Assembly (NCBI RefSeq): GCF_000001735.4 | Contig: NC_003075.7 | Coordinates: forward strand, 7,131,001-7,195,000 | DNA length: 64,000 nt | Source: Arabidopsis thaliana | Taxonomy: Eukaryota; Streptophyta; Magnoliopsida; Brassicales; Brassicaceae | Reading direction: 5' to 3' | Part shown: positions 44,340 to 55,405 of the stretch, piece by piece | Numbering within the stretch: position 1 is the first letter of the stretch | Layout of the letters: the number at the start of each line of letters is the position of its first letter | Notes under the pieces: model-generated | What the model was told of the DNA's origin: nothing | The model's input: the letters and a program-made list of their open reading frames with translations, nothing else | Database searches by the model: none | Translations under genes and position numbers: made by a program

Positions 44340-46709
44340 TTAAGCTTTCCCTCCTTCTGGTAATGTGATCAAACGAGAACCTGAGTCATAGACCATCTCC
44401 GTTCCACAGCTAAAAACCAGAAGAATCATAAGACTTCAAGAAACGTTGTAGACAATTTGTGTGATCGATTCGAGTCTACAGCTGAGAAGCTTACCCTGAG
44501 CATTTGACATTGTTGGTGTTACTATCATTGGGGATGGATAGTATCGTTCCAAAGAAAGATACATTCTCTGTTCCACAGTTTGGGCAAGGGCCCTGTGAAA
44601 GATATGTTCCACGAAAATTAAAAGCATTTCATAATAATCGCATAAAACTCGTAGGATTTGGCACTATACCAATCCAAATTTGTAGCGTTTAGCACAAAAT
44701 AGATTATTATCTCAAGTCTAATCTCTTGTTTAAGCATTTTTGATACTGAGAAAACAAGATTTAGTTCTATAACTTTTATTTTTCCACTTCATGAACTGAT
44801 CTTGGAAGATGATTAATGTTTTTACCTTCAAGATCAAGAAGTCTTTGAGGATCAGTTTGGTGAGTGATAACGCCAGATATACAATTGCAGGCACCGCAGC
44901 GAACCATGTGAAAATGAAACTGAATGGTTCCGGAAGCTGCAGATTTTTGTTTTTGTTTTTTAATCAGTTGCATGAATACTGGAACAATTACTACGAGTAT
45001 ATATTCTCCAAACCATAGTAGAATAGTCGAAAGAGGTTTTACCTCGAGCAGGTACGTGATTTCAAAACCAGTAATGTCATCAAGAAAGAAAAATCTGGAG
45101 AACAATTGAAGAAAACAACAATTTTAAACTAACTAACATAAGCTAAGATCATGTGATTTGAAAGTTGAGAGAGGAACAGAACCGGAGGTACTCACAGTCC
45201 GAGAGCAACAACAGTTGCTGGTACATTCAACAAGAACATTTTGAAGTAATCAATGGCAAGATCACTATAAACCTGCATAATCAAGGAGGTCCACAAGTCT
45301 ATAACATCTCTAGAGTTTGTCCCAAACAATGAATCTAATGTTATGTTCTGTAATGTCCAAAGAATATATGAGCTATCCGAACAATTAAGAGTTTTTACCT
45401 TTTTACTACGAAGACTGCATCTTGGACCCTCACACACAATCTCACTGCCGTCCATCTACAGAAACCAAAGAAACAATCATAACGTTTGTCCAAATTACAC
45501 ATGTAACAAGATGGATGAAACTAAGAAATAGTATTTGTAAGTATAAATAGATTAAGAACCTTTAGTTTCATTTTGAGCTTATCATACTCTTCATCACTCA
45601 AGATTGGATTTCCAGAGACATAAGCCATTGAAGCTTCAAGGAATCTTTGTTCATCAGAACCTACAATACATAGATAAAATTAGATCAAGAATCAAGAACC
45701 TAGGCGAATGGATTATTGACAAAACTATAAATCATAAGTGTTCATTACTTAGCATGACAACACTGCTTCCTTCCCACATCAACTCTTCTTTAAGGTTATC
45801 AAACTCTTCATTAGACATAATCGCTTTGCCTTCGTAATAAAACGACTGCAAAAGAAAAGAAACAGAAACAATCCTCGATTATATAGAGATAAACCCATAC
45901 TAATGATAAAAACACTTTATTTGATGTGTTACTTGCATCGCTTGGAGGAACTCTTGTTCCATTTCACCGATAGTTCTCTTCTCATTCTTGTTGATGCTAC
46001 AATAAGGTAAAATCTTGCTATCAACTTCTTCCCCACCCACCTGACCTGAAGACAAGTCATAAAAATGATTTTAAGAAGTAAGGAAACTCTCAAGGAGCAA
46101 TCTTTTAGTGGATTAGAGTATAAAAACTAAAAATCCACAGAGGAAAAAAGTTCCATATAACAACTTTTCTTAACTAGAATTAAAGCTTGAGTGATTTTAT
46201 TCTATGATTGAATAAAATCAAAACTTTCTCAAAAGCCACTGTGTTCCCAAACAATGATCAGAGACAAAATCAAAGCTACAATACAACAGCTTTTCTCAAC
46301 TAAATTTGAAGATTGAGTGCTTTTTTGTTTCGATCACATAACGATGAGTTAATAACTTAAGAACCTTAAGCTACACACAAATTTTAATCCTAAAAAGGCT
46401 ACAAATTGGAAATCATTTATCTAATTATCTTCTATGATCATAAAAATCTCAACTTTTCACACCAATTTCGTTCCCAAAGAAAGATCAGAGGCAAAAACAA
46501 ATAAAAAAATCGAAACTTTAAAGAGGCAAATAAAAATCGAGACCTGATTGATCAGTAGAAGCTTTAAGGGGCAATAAGGTAAGTCTTCGTCTGAGAGAAA
46601 TCGATCGTCCATGGGTAAAGGGAGCAGGACACTGTGTCCTCGAAGAAGAACAAGTGATGGGTTTGCGAGAAATTGCAGAAAATCTAGGGATTGTTAGAGT
46701 AAAAGCCAT
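44340..46709 (-). CDS. PGRL1B: PGR5-like protein 1B, thylakoid
   Basis: Thylakoid membrane protein that works with PGR5 in antimycin-sensitive cyclic electron flow around photosystem I. Exons (minus): 46544-46709, 45933-46045, 45749-45845, 45560-45660, 45399-45455, 45196-45272, 45043-45094, 44826-44936, 44495-44592, 44340-44409; 313 codons plus stop. Residues 1 to about 58 are a Ser/Arg-rich chloroplast transit peptide (MAFTLTIPRFSAISRKPITC). The stromal N-domain has acidic repeats (FYYEGKAIMSNEEFDNLKEEL, YVSGNPILSDEEYDKLK). Two membrane helices flank the lumenal loop FFFLDDITGFEITYLLE. The C-terminal redox/iron-binding cysteines are CPNCG and CSGCG, split by the last intron. Very sure of identity; paralogue PGRL1A lies in the duplicate block. 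Confidence 0.96.
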
Positions 46710-47468
46710 CGTCTTTATCCCTCACGCCGATGATTGAGTGAGATCGTTGTTTTCTCTTGTCCGGGACGAAGAACAAAAAAAAAAGTTAGAAGCTTTGGAT
46801 TTGTGTGGTTGAGAATTGAGATGGTGATGTTTTTTACTGTGTGAGATAGTTTCAGGTTCCTTCTGATTTTTTTGTTTTGTTTTGTTTCAACGTGTAATTG
46901 GAGGGAAAATTAGGAGGAGATAAGCGAAGTTGGATCGTCTAGCGTTCCACGTCATGATTTTGAAAAAAATAAGAATAAAATCTTGAATTTTGGTAAATTA
47001 CCAAAAACAAATATTGTATTATAATATTTAGATATTATTAGTCACAAATAAAATGAATTCTTTATATAATTTTTTTTACGTAGAATTGAAATAAACGAAA
47101 AAAAAAAACTCTAACTCAAATCATAACAAAAATATGTACAATCATTTTTAGTTTATTATTTTATCATCTCAACGGACAACGGTAAAGAAAAATAAGGGTT
47201 TTGATTTGTGGGAGTCAAGATAGTAAACTCATTATAATAGATAAATTGTACATATGCATCATCATGTGGTGAATCACCTATTGGTATAAATAATTAAGAA
47301 ACCATAAACATATTTCATGATATTGCACGAAAGCAAAACCAACAAACACATTGTACTCTTTTGAAAACATATTTTGTATGTAAGACTTAATTTATTTATA
47401 AGTTCTCTTAAGGAACTAATTGCGATAAAAAAATTTGAATTTTAATAATTTATAAGAGAATTTTGTTG

Positions 47469-47506
<38 letters not shown>
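47469..47506. repeat. (TA)n microsatellite
   Basis: About 19 AT units in intergenic DNA. Confidence 0.9.
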
Positions 47507-47509
<3 letters not shown>

Positions 47510-47779
47510 TGAAAAAATGAAAAAGAATCTTGAGTTTTAGTAATTTGCAAGAAAAAGTTGTAATATAATATTTATTAGTCAACAAAAAAATATTTATTTA
47601 CAAACAATTATGAATCGGACTTGTGACTCAAACCATAGACAAAAACAATCATTGTGATGCTGGTTGTCCATAAGTTAAAACACAATGAATCTATCATGAA
47701 ATAAATTGTCATTGGTGGTTTGTAAACCACTAACAAATCGATAGAAAATGTTTATAACATTGTCGGATATGCTCTCATT

Positions 47780-48120
47780 AGATATTATAAATGAAAATTG
47801 TGGATAGTTGTACTTCACAAAGCCACTACATCCGGGGTCATTTCATCATTTACTCAAGAAGATGTTTTTATCTTCGGAAACCAGACACTTCGAAGATAAA
47901 GACTTGAGAGAGGCGTATTATGATGTATGGTTCGCTGGTTTAATGTTGGTTTAATATTTGGTTAACTTTGATTAAGTGAGCTTAAGTTCAAATATATATA
48001 AGCTTAATGATACACAGTTCTAACTAACGCTTGTAACAATATTTTGTTGAGATAAATAAAGTTTGTTAGCTTTTTTGTTCAATCTTCTCTCTACTTTTCG
48101 ATACACGGGTGTCCCATGTA
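47780..48120 (+). mobile_element. Possible solo LTR fragment
   Basis: Ends in a stretch that looks like a Copia-type LTR R/U5 region: CTTGTAACAATATTTTGTTGAGATAAATAAAG... then a CT-rich tail (CAATCTTCTCTCTAC). Ends and target-site duplication were not defined, so the call is weak. Confidence 0.25.
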
Positions 48121-49369
48121 AATAACCAAATAAATTTTTAAGTTTATAATGCACAAATAATTCACAAAATTTATGTCATAGAATTACTTTGAATCGAAAA
48201 AAATATATATATGAAAGTTGGTTAACTCTCTCCATATGAATGTCACATTATCATACAAGAAAATTACATGTGTTTTTATATTATTCAATAAAAATTTTAG
48301 CAAAATTAAGTTAAGAAAATCAAAAGTCCTCCACATCATTAAATCTTCCATCAATACTATTAACTTATTTCTTCAAAAAAATTGAAAAATACAAAATCAT
48401 GCTAATGTATAACTCAATTATAATTACAACTATTATATCAATATATCTTATATTGTTATTCTATGTATTTATGATAGCAAAAAAAAGATTAAGATCTTAT
48501 GTATATAGATAATTATATTACACATGAAAAATATATACTTGATATTTTACGTCAAAAGATGAATCAAAGCATAAAAATTGTAACTATATAAGATGAATCT
48601 AAATATTTATGTAACTACACAAACTAGCAACAAAGAACATACAACATATTTTTAACAATTTTCAAAACAACAACTCATGCATAGCATGATTATTCATCTA
48701 CTAACATTAATAGTTTGTCAGAATAGACTAACATTTTTTTTTTACTTTAAATGGACTAATCAACATAAATCTCCCCAAATCTTGGATGTACTCGATGAAT
48801 TTGAGATTTTATTTGGTGAACTAACCAAATATAAAATGCTTTTATATCTTTTTTTATCTTTTAATTTGGTTAGAGTTTACTTTGAACTCTTTGCTTTTCT
48901 ATTTTATTTTCAAAGTTTTTTTTCTCCTATCTTGGTTAATTATTATTTTTGTTTCTATAATATAATAAAACCAAATGAATTGTGGACTGAGTATTATACA
49001 ACCCCTTCAATATGTACTATTTTGATTGGATAGCTTAAATTTTCAAAGATTTTAAGTTTTTAGGCACCCAAAGTATATATTTTGTTTAGTACAAATTTAA
49101 CTTCTCAACTAGTTTTTAAATAAAGTCATATTAGGTATTTGGTAATTGATCGTATGTGAGTGGGCCTAATAATGAAGTAGGCCTCGACGTCAAAAGAAAT
49201 TTGAAGGTAGCCCATTTATCTTTACTTAACAATACACCACCAGCGGTTCACTTAACCCTTTAACAGCCAAATCCTGTACCGTTAGATTATATCACTAATC
49301 GCATCTTGTCCGTTCAATTTTCATCTTTCCTCACCTACACGTAACCCTACCATTGTCAGAGCCCAAGTC

Positions 49370-50209
49370 CAGAGAGAGAGAGAGACGAAGAAGAAGAAGA
49401 AGAAACAAAATAAGAATACAAAACACAGAGAAGAAGCGAACAGAGAAAGATTAGGGCTTTCTTGGATTTTTAAATAGAATTTTCTTCTTCACTTGTGTTC
49501 TTTCTCATTCGTTATCCCAAAAGCTTTTGATAATCCAAGGTTCGTTTTTTTCTTCTACTGGTAACTGTACTGTTCTATGTTGTTCATATTCTCACACTGT
49601 AATTTGTTGGCTGTTCAATGGGTTCTGTTTGGTTATGGGGCACAGTCAATAGAGGAAGAAATGGGTTTCAGAATTTAATTTGATACTAGTTCTTTTGAAT
49701 TGTTATGCTTTATGACATTCTGTTTGGTTATGGGGAAGAAGAAATAGAGAAAGAGTTAGGTTTTCTACTGAATTGTTTTGATTAGGTGAAGAAAATTACT
49801 TTATGTCATTTCGATTATAAATAGTATCTCTCTGGTTAGTGTTGAACTTTCGAAGTTAGTTTCATGGATACTAGTTTATCATTGTAGTAGACTAATGAGT
49901 AATGATCACTAACTACTTCTTGTTAGTATGCTAATTGATTTGGTAAAATGCTTACTAACTACACTAGTTTATCATTGGAGTGTAGATAATTTGAACATGT
50001 AAAGTGAGATTTTTTCTGGTTATGTTTATAGTTGCACTCTGATTTGAGTCAATACATGTTTTATTCTTGTTTTTTAAATGGCTTAGTGTGACTTCTGTTT
50101 GTGGTGGTGATTGATATTTTATTGCTTTTGATTGATATTCATTTTTCTCCTTTTGCTGTCAAGTTTTATCGTTTTAATTGAGTGTTGTTGTTCTTGTGTG
50201 TTAATATAG
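49370..50209 (+). promoter_or_regulatory. YTH-gene 5' UTR exon and leader intron
   Basis: A GA/GAAGAAG-rich leader (about 49370-49539) ends CCAAG|GTTCG; a 670-bp T-rich intron runs 49540-50209 (ATATAG|GTTTT), placing the ATG 14 bp into exon 2. A leader intron of this type often boosts expression in plants. Confidence 0.6.
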
Positions 50210-50222
50210 GTTTTAAAGAGGC

Positions 50223-52420
50223 ATGTCTTCTGATACTGCTAAGGAAAATGCTTCTGTTGTCGATTCGTCTTTGACTGATTGGAAACAAGATTTAGGAAAC
50301 TCTGATGATCCAGGTAAACTTTGAAGCATGTTTTGTTATTCACTTTTTTTTTTTACATGGAGATTTGCGTTTTATTTTGTCTGTCTCTTGTTGTAATTTT
50401 GTCAGAGAGTACAAGTTACAGAAGCAAGGAAGACCATAAACTGTCAAAGGTGGATGTTGATCGACGTAACTTTCCTGATCAACTTGAAAGTGCAAAGGCG
50501 AATAAGAATAGTAAACCAGGGTATCGAACGAGATATTTCATCATCAAAAGTCTGAATTATGATAATATTCAAGTTTCAGTTGAGAAAGGGATTTGGGCTA
50601 CTCAAGTAATGAATGAGCCAATATTGGAAGGCGCTTTTCATGTAAGAATCTCTCCTTTTTAGTTTGCACCGCTCTATAATCTTATATCTACTGTCAGCCT
50701 CTCTGGTATACTGAGGTTATAGTCTTTGTGTAGAAATCTGGTCGAGTGATTTTAATCTTCAGCGTGAACATGAGCGGATTCTTCCAAGGGTATGCAGAGA
50801 TGTTGTCTCCTGTGGGTTGGAGGCGAGACCAGATATGGAGTCAGGGAGGTGGTAAAAACAATCCCTGGGGACGTAGTTTTAAAGTAAAATGGTTGCGGTT
50901 GAGTGAATTGCCTTTTCAGAAAACACTTCATCTCAAGAATCCTTTGAATGATTACAAGCCTGTCAAGATTAGCCGAGATTGCCAGGTATTTGTTTCTTCT
51001 ATTTGTTTCATTTCCTAGAATTTTTGCGTTTGTTGTCTTAAATCCATATAATGGCTTAGGCTAGGATAGCTTAAGGTTTATGAAAATGACTCGATTTGAA
51101 GTTCTTTTAATGTGTGCATGCTCTAGGAATTACCTGAAGATATCGGTGAAGCACTTTGTGAACTCCTTGATGCAAATAGCTGCGATGACGGGTTGCTGAA
51201 TAGGTATCTCCTTGAAGTCTAAGTGGGGTTTTGGGTTCTTAGATCTGCTTGTTCTTGATTCTATTCTCTCACAGCTCTTCTAGGGATGATTATTCAACAA
51301 AAAGGTCCCGCGCAGAACCTCCATCTTCTTCAGGAGACGATGAGTATAATAACAATCTTTGGGGCCATACACCAATGTCTTACCCTCCTACGGTCTACCC
51401 AAACCAGGATGACCTCAGCAGATTTCATCTTGCACAGCAGAGAGGATATGGAGTTTCCCCCGAATATCTGCATACATCACCAGGTGCATCTAACTCTCGC
51501 ACGGAGCAAGACAAGTCTTTACGATTCAACTCATGGTGTTTGCCTTTGGAAAGCCCTCTCGCGAATTCTCTAACCGATGATGATTTTCTTGAAATGGTAG
51601 TGGCATATCTGCTTGTAACTTATGCTGAGAATTTCATCCCATTACGACCTCTTGTTCTCGAATTAGATATTTTTTGTAAGTCATGTTGTTTAGTTGAATC
51701 AAGAATAGTCATGACACACTACTGGAAACTTGGTGAAAACATTTGTAGTATTTTTCAAACTCTGAGCTATTTCAGTGTGCTCTTTCTGATCCATAACACT
51801 TACATATCTCAGTGTCTGGCTGAGTTTTGCATTGATGTTACAGGGACTTCTTTCTGTTTCTTGAGAAGCATCATGAGATCAGGTTATGTTGTTGTTGTAT
51901 GTTTGACAAAGTCTTGTGATTGTGTTTTTTTGTTGTTTTTTGCAGTCTTATGAAGAGTACGTTGAAACCCATGGCAAATGCATGAAGCAGCTTGGTCTTC
52001 CTGTCAGTATGTTTTATCCATCACTGTTTACATTATTTCTTGCGTTTTTTCGGATTAATTTTGTGGCTTGACCTGATATTACTTTTAAGTTTACTTACTT
52101 TGAACACTTATAGGCTTTCTTGATTCATGTTTTATCATATTATCCTGAAGATACTCATAACTTCATAAGGATCATCATCGGTTGATTCTTACGCGGTAAA
52201 CTCTCTCTCTCTCTCTCTCTGCAGGTGATTCCACAATCACGATCAATACAAGAGCCATCAAGTAGAACTGATGATGTGTAAGATTACAAACCTGCTCATG
52301 AGCCAAAGAAAGCTTCATTTTCCATTTTCCTAATTTCGCTACCTCTGCCATTTTATCAGAAGCAATGGTTCTTCAAAAGATCAGCCATCATCAAGAAAGA
52401 GAGGACGACATTCATCCTAG
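50223..52420 (+). CDS. ECT12: YTH-domain m6A RNA-binding protein (ECT12-like)
   Basis: Binds N6-methyladenosine in RNA through its YTH domain; probably nuclear, of the YTHDC rather than the YTHDF type. Exons: 50223-50313, 50406-50641, 50734-50985, 51127-51203, 51275-51596, 51946-52002, 52225-52277, 52360-52420; 382 codons plus stop. The YTH domain occupies about residues 55-190: RYFIIKSLNYDNIQVSVE, GIWAT (first cage Trp), VNMSGFFQGYAEM, DQIWSQGGGKNNPWG (second cage Trp region) and FKVKWLRL. The rest is Ser/Pro/Asn-rich with a C-terminal basic tail (SSRKRGRHSS) that may be a nuclear signal. The donor of exon 6 is ambiguous: GT at 52003 keeps this tail, while GT at 52007 gives a stop at 52265. 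The symbol is from memory of At4g11970. Confidence 0.88.
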
Positions 52421-52844
52421 GATTCAACTACAAGACTCACAACTCTAGCCCGAAAATCACATTGAAATGCACAAGAATATGTAGTGCCATTTCGATTGTA
52501 CGGTGATGGAGAAGTTGTTGTGATATTGTAAGATGTTCATTTTGCCCTGGTGGTTTATAGAAACCAGAAGACTGTAACTAAAAGTTTCTTCTTTTGATTG
52601 CCCAAACTTGTACAGTTTCAACTTCAAATATGGCAACATGTAAACTTTTGGAAACCTAAACCCTAAATTGGGTTTGCAAAATCTTTTGTTCTAAAGATAA
52701 GTTCCCAAGTTGTCATGGTACCAAGTTATAAAGCGATAACATTTATCTAAAAACTCCTTTTACAACATAAGAACGTCTAATCTCAATCTATCTCATCTGG
52801 TTGACTGAATCCAGTTATTGTATATTTCAGAGAATTGTAGGAGA
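52421..52844. other. Convergent 3' UTR region
   Basis: The YTH and NUDX14 genes end tail to tail with 424 bp between stop codons; the space should hold both 3' UTRs and possibly overlapping transcripts. Nothing else seen. Confidence 0.5.
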
Positions 52845-54551
52845 TCAAGAGTTGGGTTTCAGTCTCTGGCTGGACACAAGACCCTCTCGCTGAGCCATTT
52901 CATAGAGACCAATGCTCATAAGAACCTTAGCGTCAGCTGTTTTGCGCCAGAGCTCTCTATATGGGATGAGTCGGACTTTGATGAACTCACCGTGTTCACG
53001 GAGTCCTGTCTCTTTGCCTTGCAACTGTCTAATTGTTTCCTTTTCGACTTGTCCTCTGTAAAGAAACACGCTCATCTCTTCATCACAGCCTCCCTGAACC
53101 AGAGATATCAAGAGAAACAATACATCAGATTCCAAACACGTTCTAAGACCAGGCGACAAAGAAAGTTATTGAGTTTCTGCAGCCTATTACAGAGAATAAT
53201 ATGAGAGTTGTATACCAAAAGCAGTATACGGATCAAGGAAAAAATGGACTTACAGGAGAAGGGAAGATCCGGTAACCAGTAGATGGGTCAAGAAAAGCAG
53301 TGAGATCAACCATATCTTCTTTTTTCAGTTTTATACCAATCTCCTCTTCGACCTGATATATCCACGAAGCAAAAGTCATGTAACTGGCGCAAAACACAAA
53401 TCGAGAAAGTTTGTCAAACTCCTTTTGAGTTATACTTCGACTTCTCTACAATTCCAGGTTCCTTTGAAACAACAAAAAATCCAAAGCATATTGCAGGCCA
53501 TTTCATTTGCAGTCACAGTATTTAAACTCAACAACTTCTATACTATGTTCATCTTAAACATTCAAATTCTTTCACAAAGTTGTCAAGTACCTCGCGAACT
53601 GCAGTACCAACAAAGTCACCTTTATCATCATCCAACATTCCAGCAGGTAATTCCAGAACAATCTTCCCAGTAGGAACCCGAACCTTCCAAAACAACCCGT
53701 ATAATGTTGATCTTTGTTAAAAAATAGAACAACACGAACATAAATAGAGATACCTGTTCAGTGAGAACCGCATAAGTCTCACCATCTGACTCCAAGAGAA
53801 TAAGCACAGCTACAGCTGGTCCTCGTGCAAATACAATACCTGGAACCTAATGACGTTTTAGCTTACATATGGCAAGCAAAACTAACATATACAATGACCA
53901 CAACGAGCGAGATGATTCTAATTTTGAAGATGATTAGATACCTTTTGACCAGTTTCCTTGTCGAAAATATCCGCTTTGAATTTGAGAAATCCAATTCTTT
54001 TGCCAAACATATCAACTCCCTAAAAATCATAAACTAATCAAGAAAGCTCCAAGATTCTATATATGTTCTGATCACTGATCATAATCATCATCAGATAATT
54101 CATTAGGATCAAGAGTATCTCAATGTGCTTTTATATATATATACCTGGATAAGAACTTGCTTTAATGTCATTGAACCATCAGCTAAAATTCCACTCTCTG
54201 ATTCCAAATTCCTTAGCCAATTCCTAAACAGAGATGAATCAATCGCATCCCTACAACACACATACACAAATGAATTCGACTACTCATTATTTTCGAAATT
54301 CTTCTCCACAAGGGAAATCCACGGATATCGAGAACTCGCCTGAAATCGGAAGAAGAGATTCCAGCGGTTGCAGAGACAAGGACAGGCTCGTTGGGTTGGC
54401 TCGGGAGAGTGATGGATTGAGTAAGAGAGGAAGAAGAAGAAGACATTTTGCAGCGAAGAATCAGCTTTGCATGGTGGTGATGAAGGCGACGAGGTAAAGC
54501 GCGTGAAGGAAACGCGAGTAACCGCGAGGGAAGAAGAGTAAAGCCAGCCAT
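52845..54551 (-). CDS. NUDX14: Nudix hydrolase 14, chloroplast ADP-sugar pyrophosphatase
   Basis: Hydrolyses ADP-glucose/ADP-ribose-type substrates in plastids by established work on At4g11980. Exons (minus): 54340-54551, 54145-54250, 53942-54019, 53754-53846, 53591-53683, 53254-53352, 52845-53093; 309 codons plus stop, the expected length. Residues 1 to about 50 form a transit peptide (MAGFTLLPSRLLAFPSRALP). The Nudix box GX5EX7REUXEEXGU spans exons 4-6 of the core: the segment LPAGMLDDDKGDFVGTAVRE continues as VEEEIGI, with the intron splitting it after the RE. Exon 1 must end TTCAG|GC for the frame to continue to DAIDSSLFRNW, so intron 1 is a GC-AG intron. The start at 54551 gives the plastid signal; a second Met (KMSSSSSS) at residue 36 could start a shorter form. 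Confidence 0.94.
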
Positions 54552-55405
54552 CAATGAAAAACGTGAAAGCAAGCAAATCACTCACTCGCACTCCTCGGAG
54601 AAGATGAGAAATTCAACACGTGTTGAATCACACGTGTAAACCTTTAATAGATTTTTGTTTTCGCTAAGGATAAAAAAAACTTAACAAATGTTACAAGCAA
54701 AAAGGTTTCGTGGTGTAGTTGGTTATCACGTCAGTCTAACACACTGAAGGTCTCCGGTTCGAACCCGGGCGAAGCCAATAACATATGTTTTTGTTTTGTC
54801 AGGGGCATAGTTTTTTTGTTTTAGATATGGTTCGGTTACAAGGTGGTGTTAACTGAGTAAGGGGTCTCTTTTATAGCATTCTCCAACATGAAGCCAATTT
54901 TATAAATGAGTAATCGTCCATGCTTTAATCAATCACGGGCATGTCAATTTTATTCTTATATCCTCCGTTTATTCATTCATTGCATAAATCACAGAGCCAA
55001 ACATTTACATGATAAGTCAAAAACCCATGAGATGTTTGTTTTGTATATCATTCATATCAAGAAATTTTTTGTATATCATTCATGTCAAGAAATGAGTATC
55101 CACAATATACATTTTCCTTTGGTAAAAGTAACCGATCGACCACAATGTCACACCACACTCCTTGAGAGACTAGATATTTTTAGTTCTTCATAATGTTAAC
55201 CTTCTTTTTGAATAGTTGTCACCTAAGAGAACCAAGTCTTAATGTACAAAAATGGAGATGACTCATATAACTACGGATTTTCTTTTCTACGATCAGCTAG
55301 AACACCTAAGCTCCTGCGAAATCGAAAACAAAAATGATCCCCAAAGCTATAAAAGAAGCACTGATATAGGAAGGAAAATAGTAGTGTTCTTTTGTATATT
55401 ACCTG
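54552..55405. other. Intergenic with tRNA gene
   Basis: Divergent/3' space between NUDX14 and the TPX2-like gene. Contains the tRNA-Val gene; the remainder shows nothing of note. Confidence 0.5.
54704..54777 (+). tRNA. tRNA-Val (anticodon AAC)
   Basis: 74 nt with a complete cloverleaf: acceptor GGTTTCG pairs with CGAAGCC (one G-U), D-arm with TAGTTGGTTA, anticodon stem CAGT/ACTG with loop CTAACAC (AAC, valine), T-arm CCGGTTCGAACCCGG, discriminator A. Internal A and B boxes are intact and a T-run follows about 10 nt downstream as the Pol III terminator. Confidence 0.97.

Larger units (their letters stand above)
46710..50222. other. Intergenic and YTH-gene leader
   Basis: About 2.6 kb of AT-rich DNA with a TA repeat and an LTR-like fragment, followed by the promoter and spliced 5' UTR of the YTH gene. 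Site-II-like TGGGCC (49162) and AGCCCA (49209) motifs and a telo-box-like AACCCTA (49344) sit just upstream of the leader. No other gene seen. Confidence 0.5.

Noticed and set aside
48677..49033. 118-codon Phe/Tyr-rich frame
   Set aside because: Composition reflects AT-rich DNA (TTT, TAT codons); no recognisable protein features.
51249..51953. 234-codon single frame in the YTH gene
   Set aside because: Only 51275-51596 is exon; the remainder is read-through of the intron to 51945.
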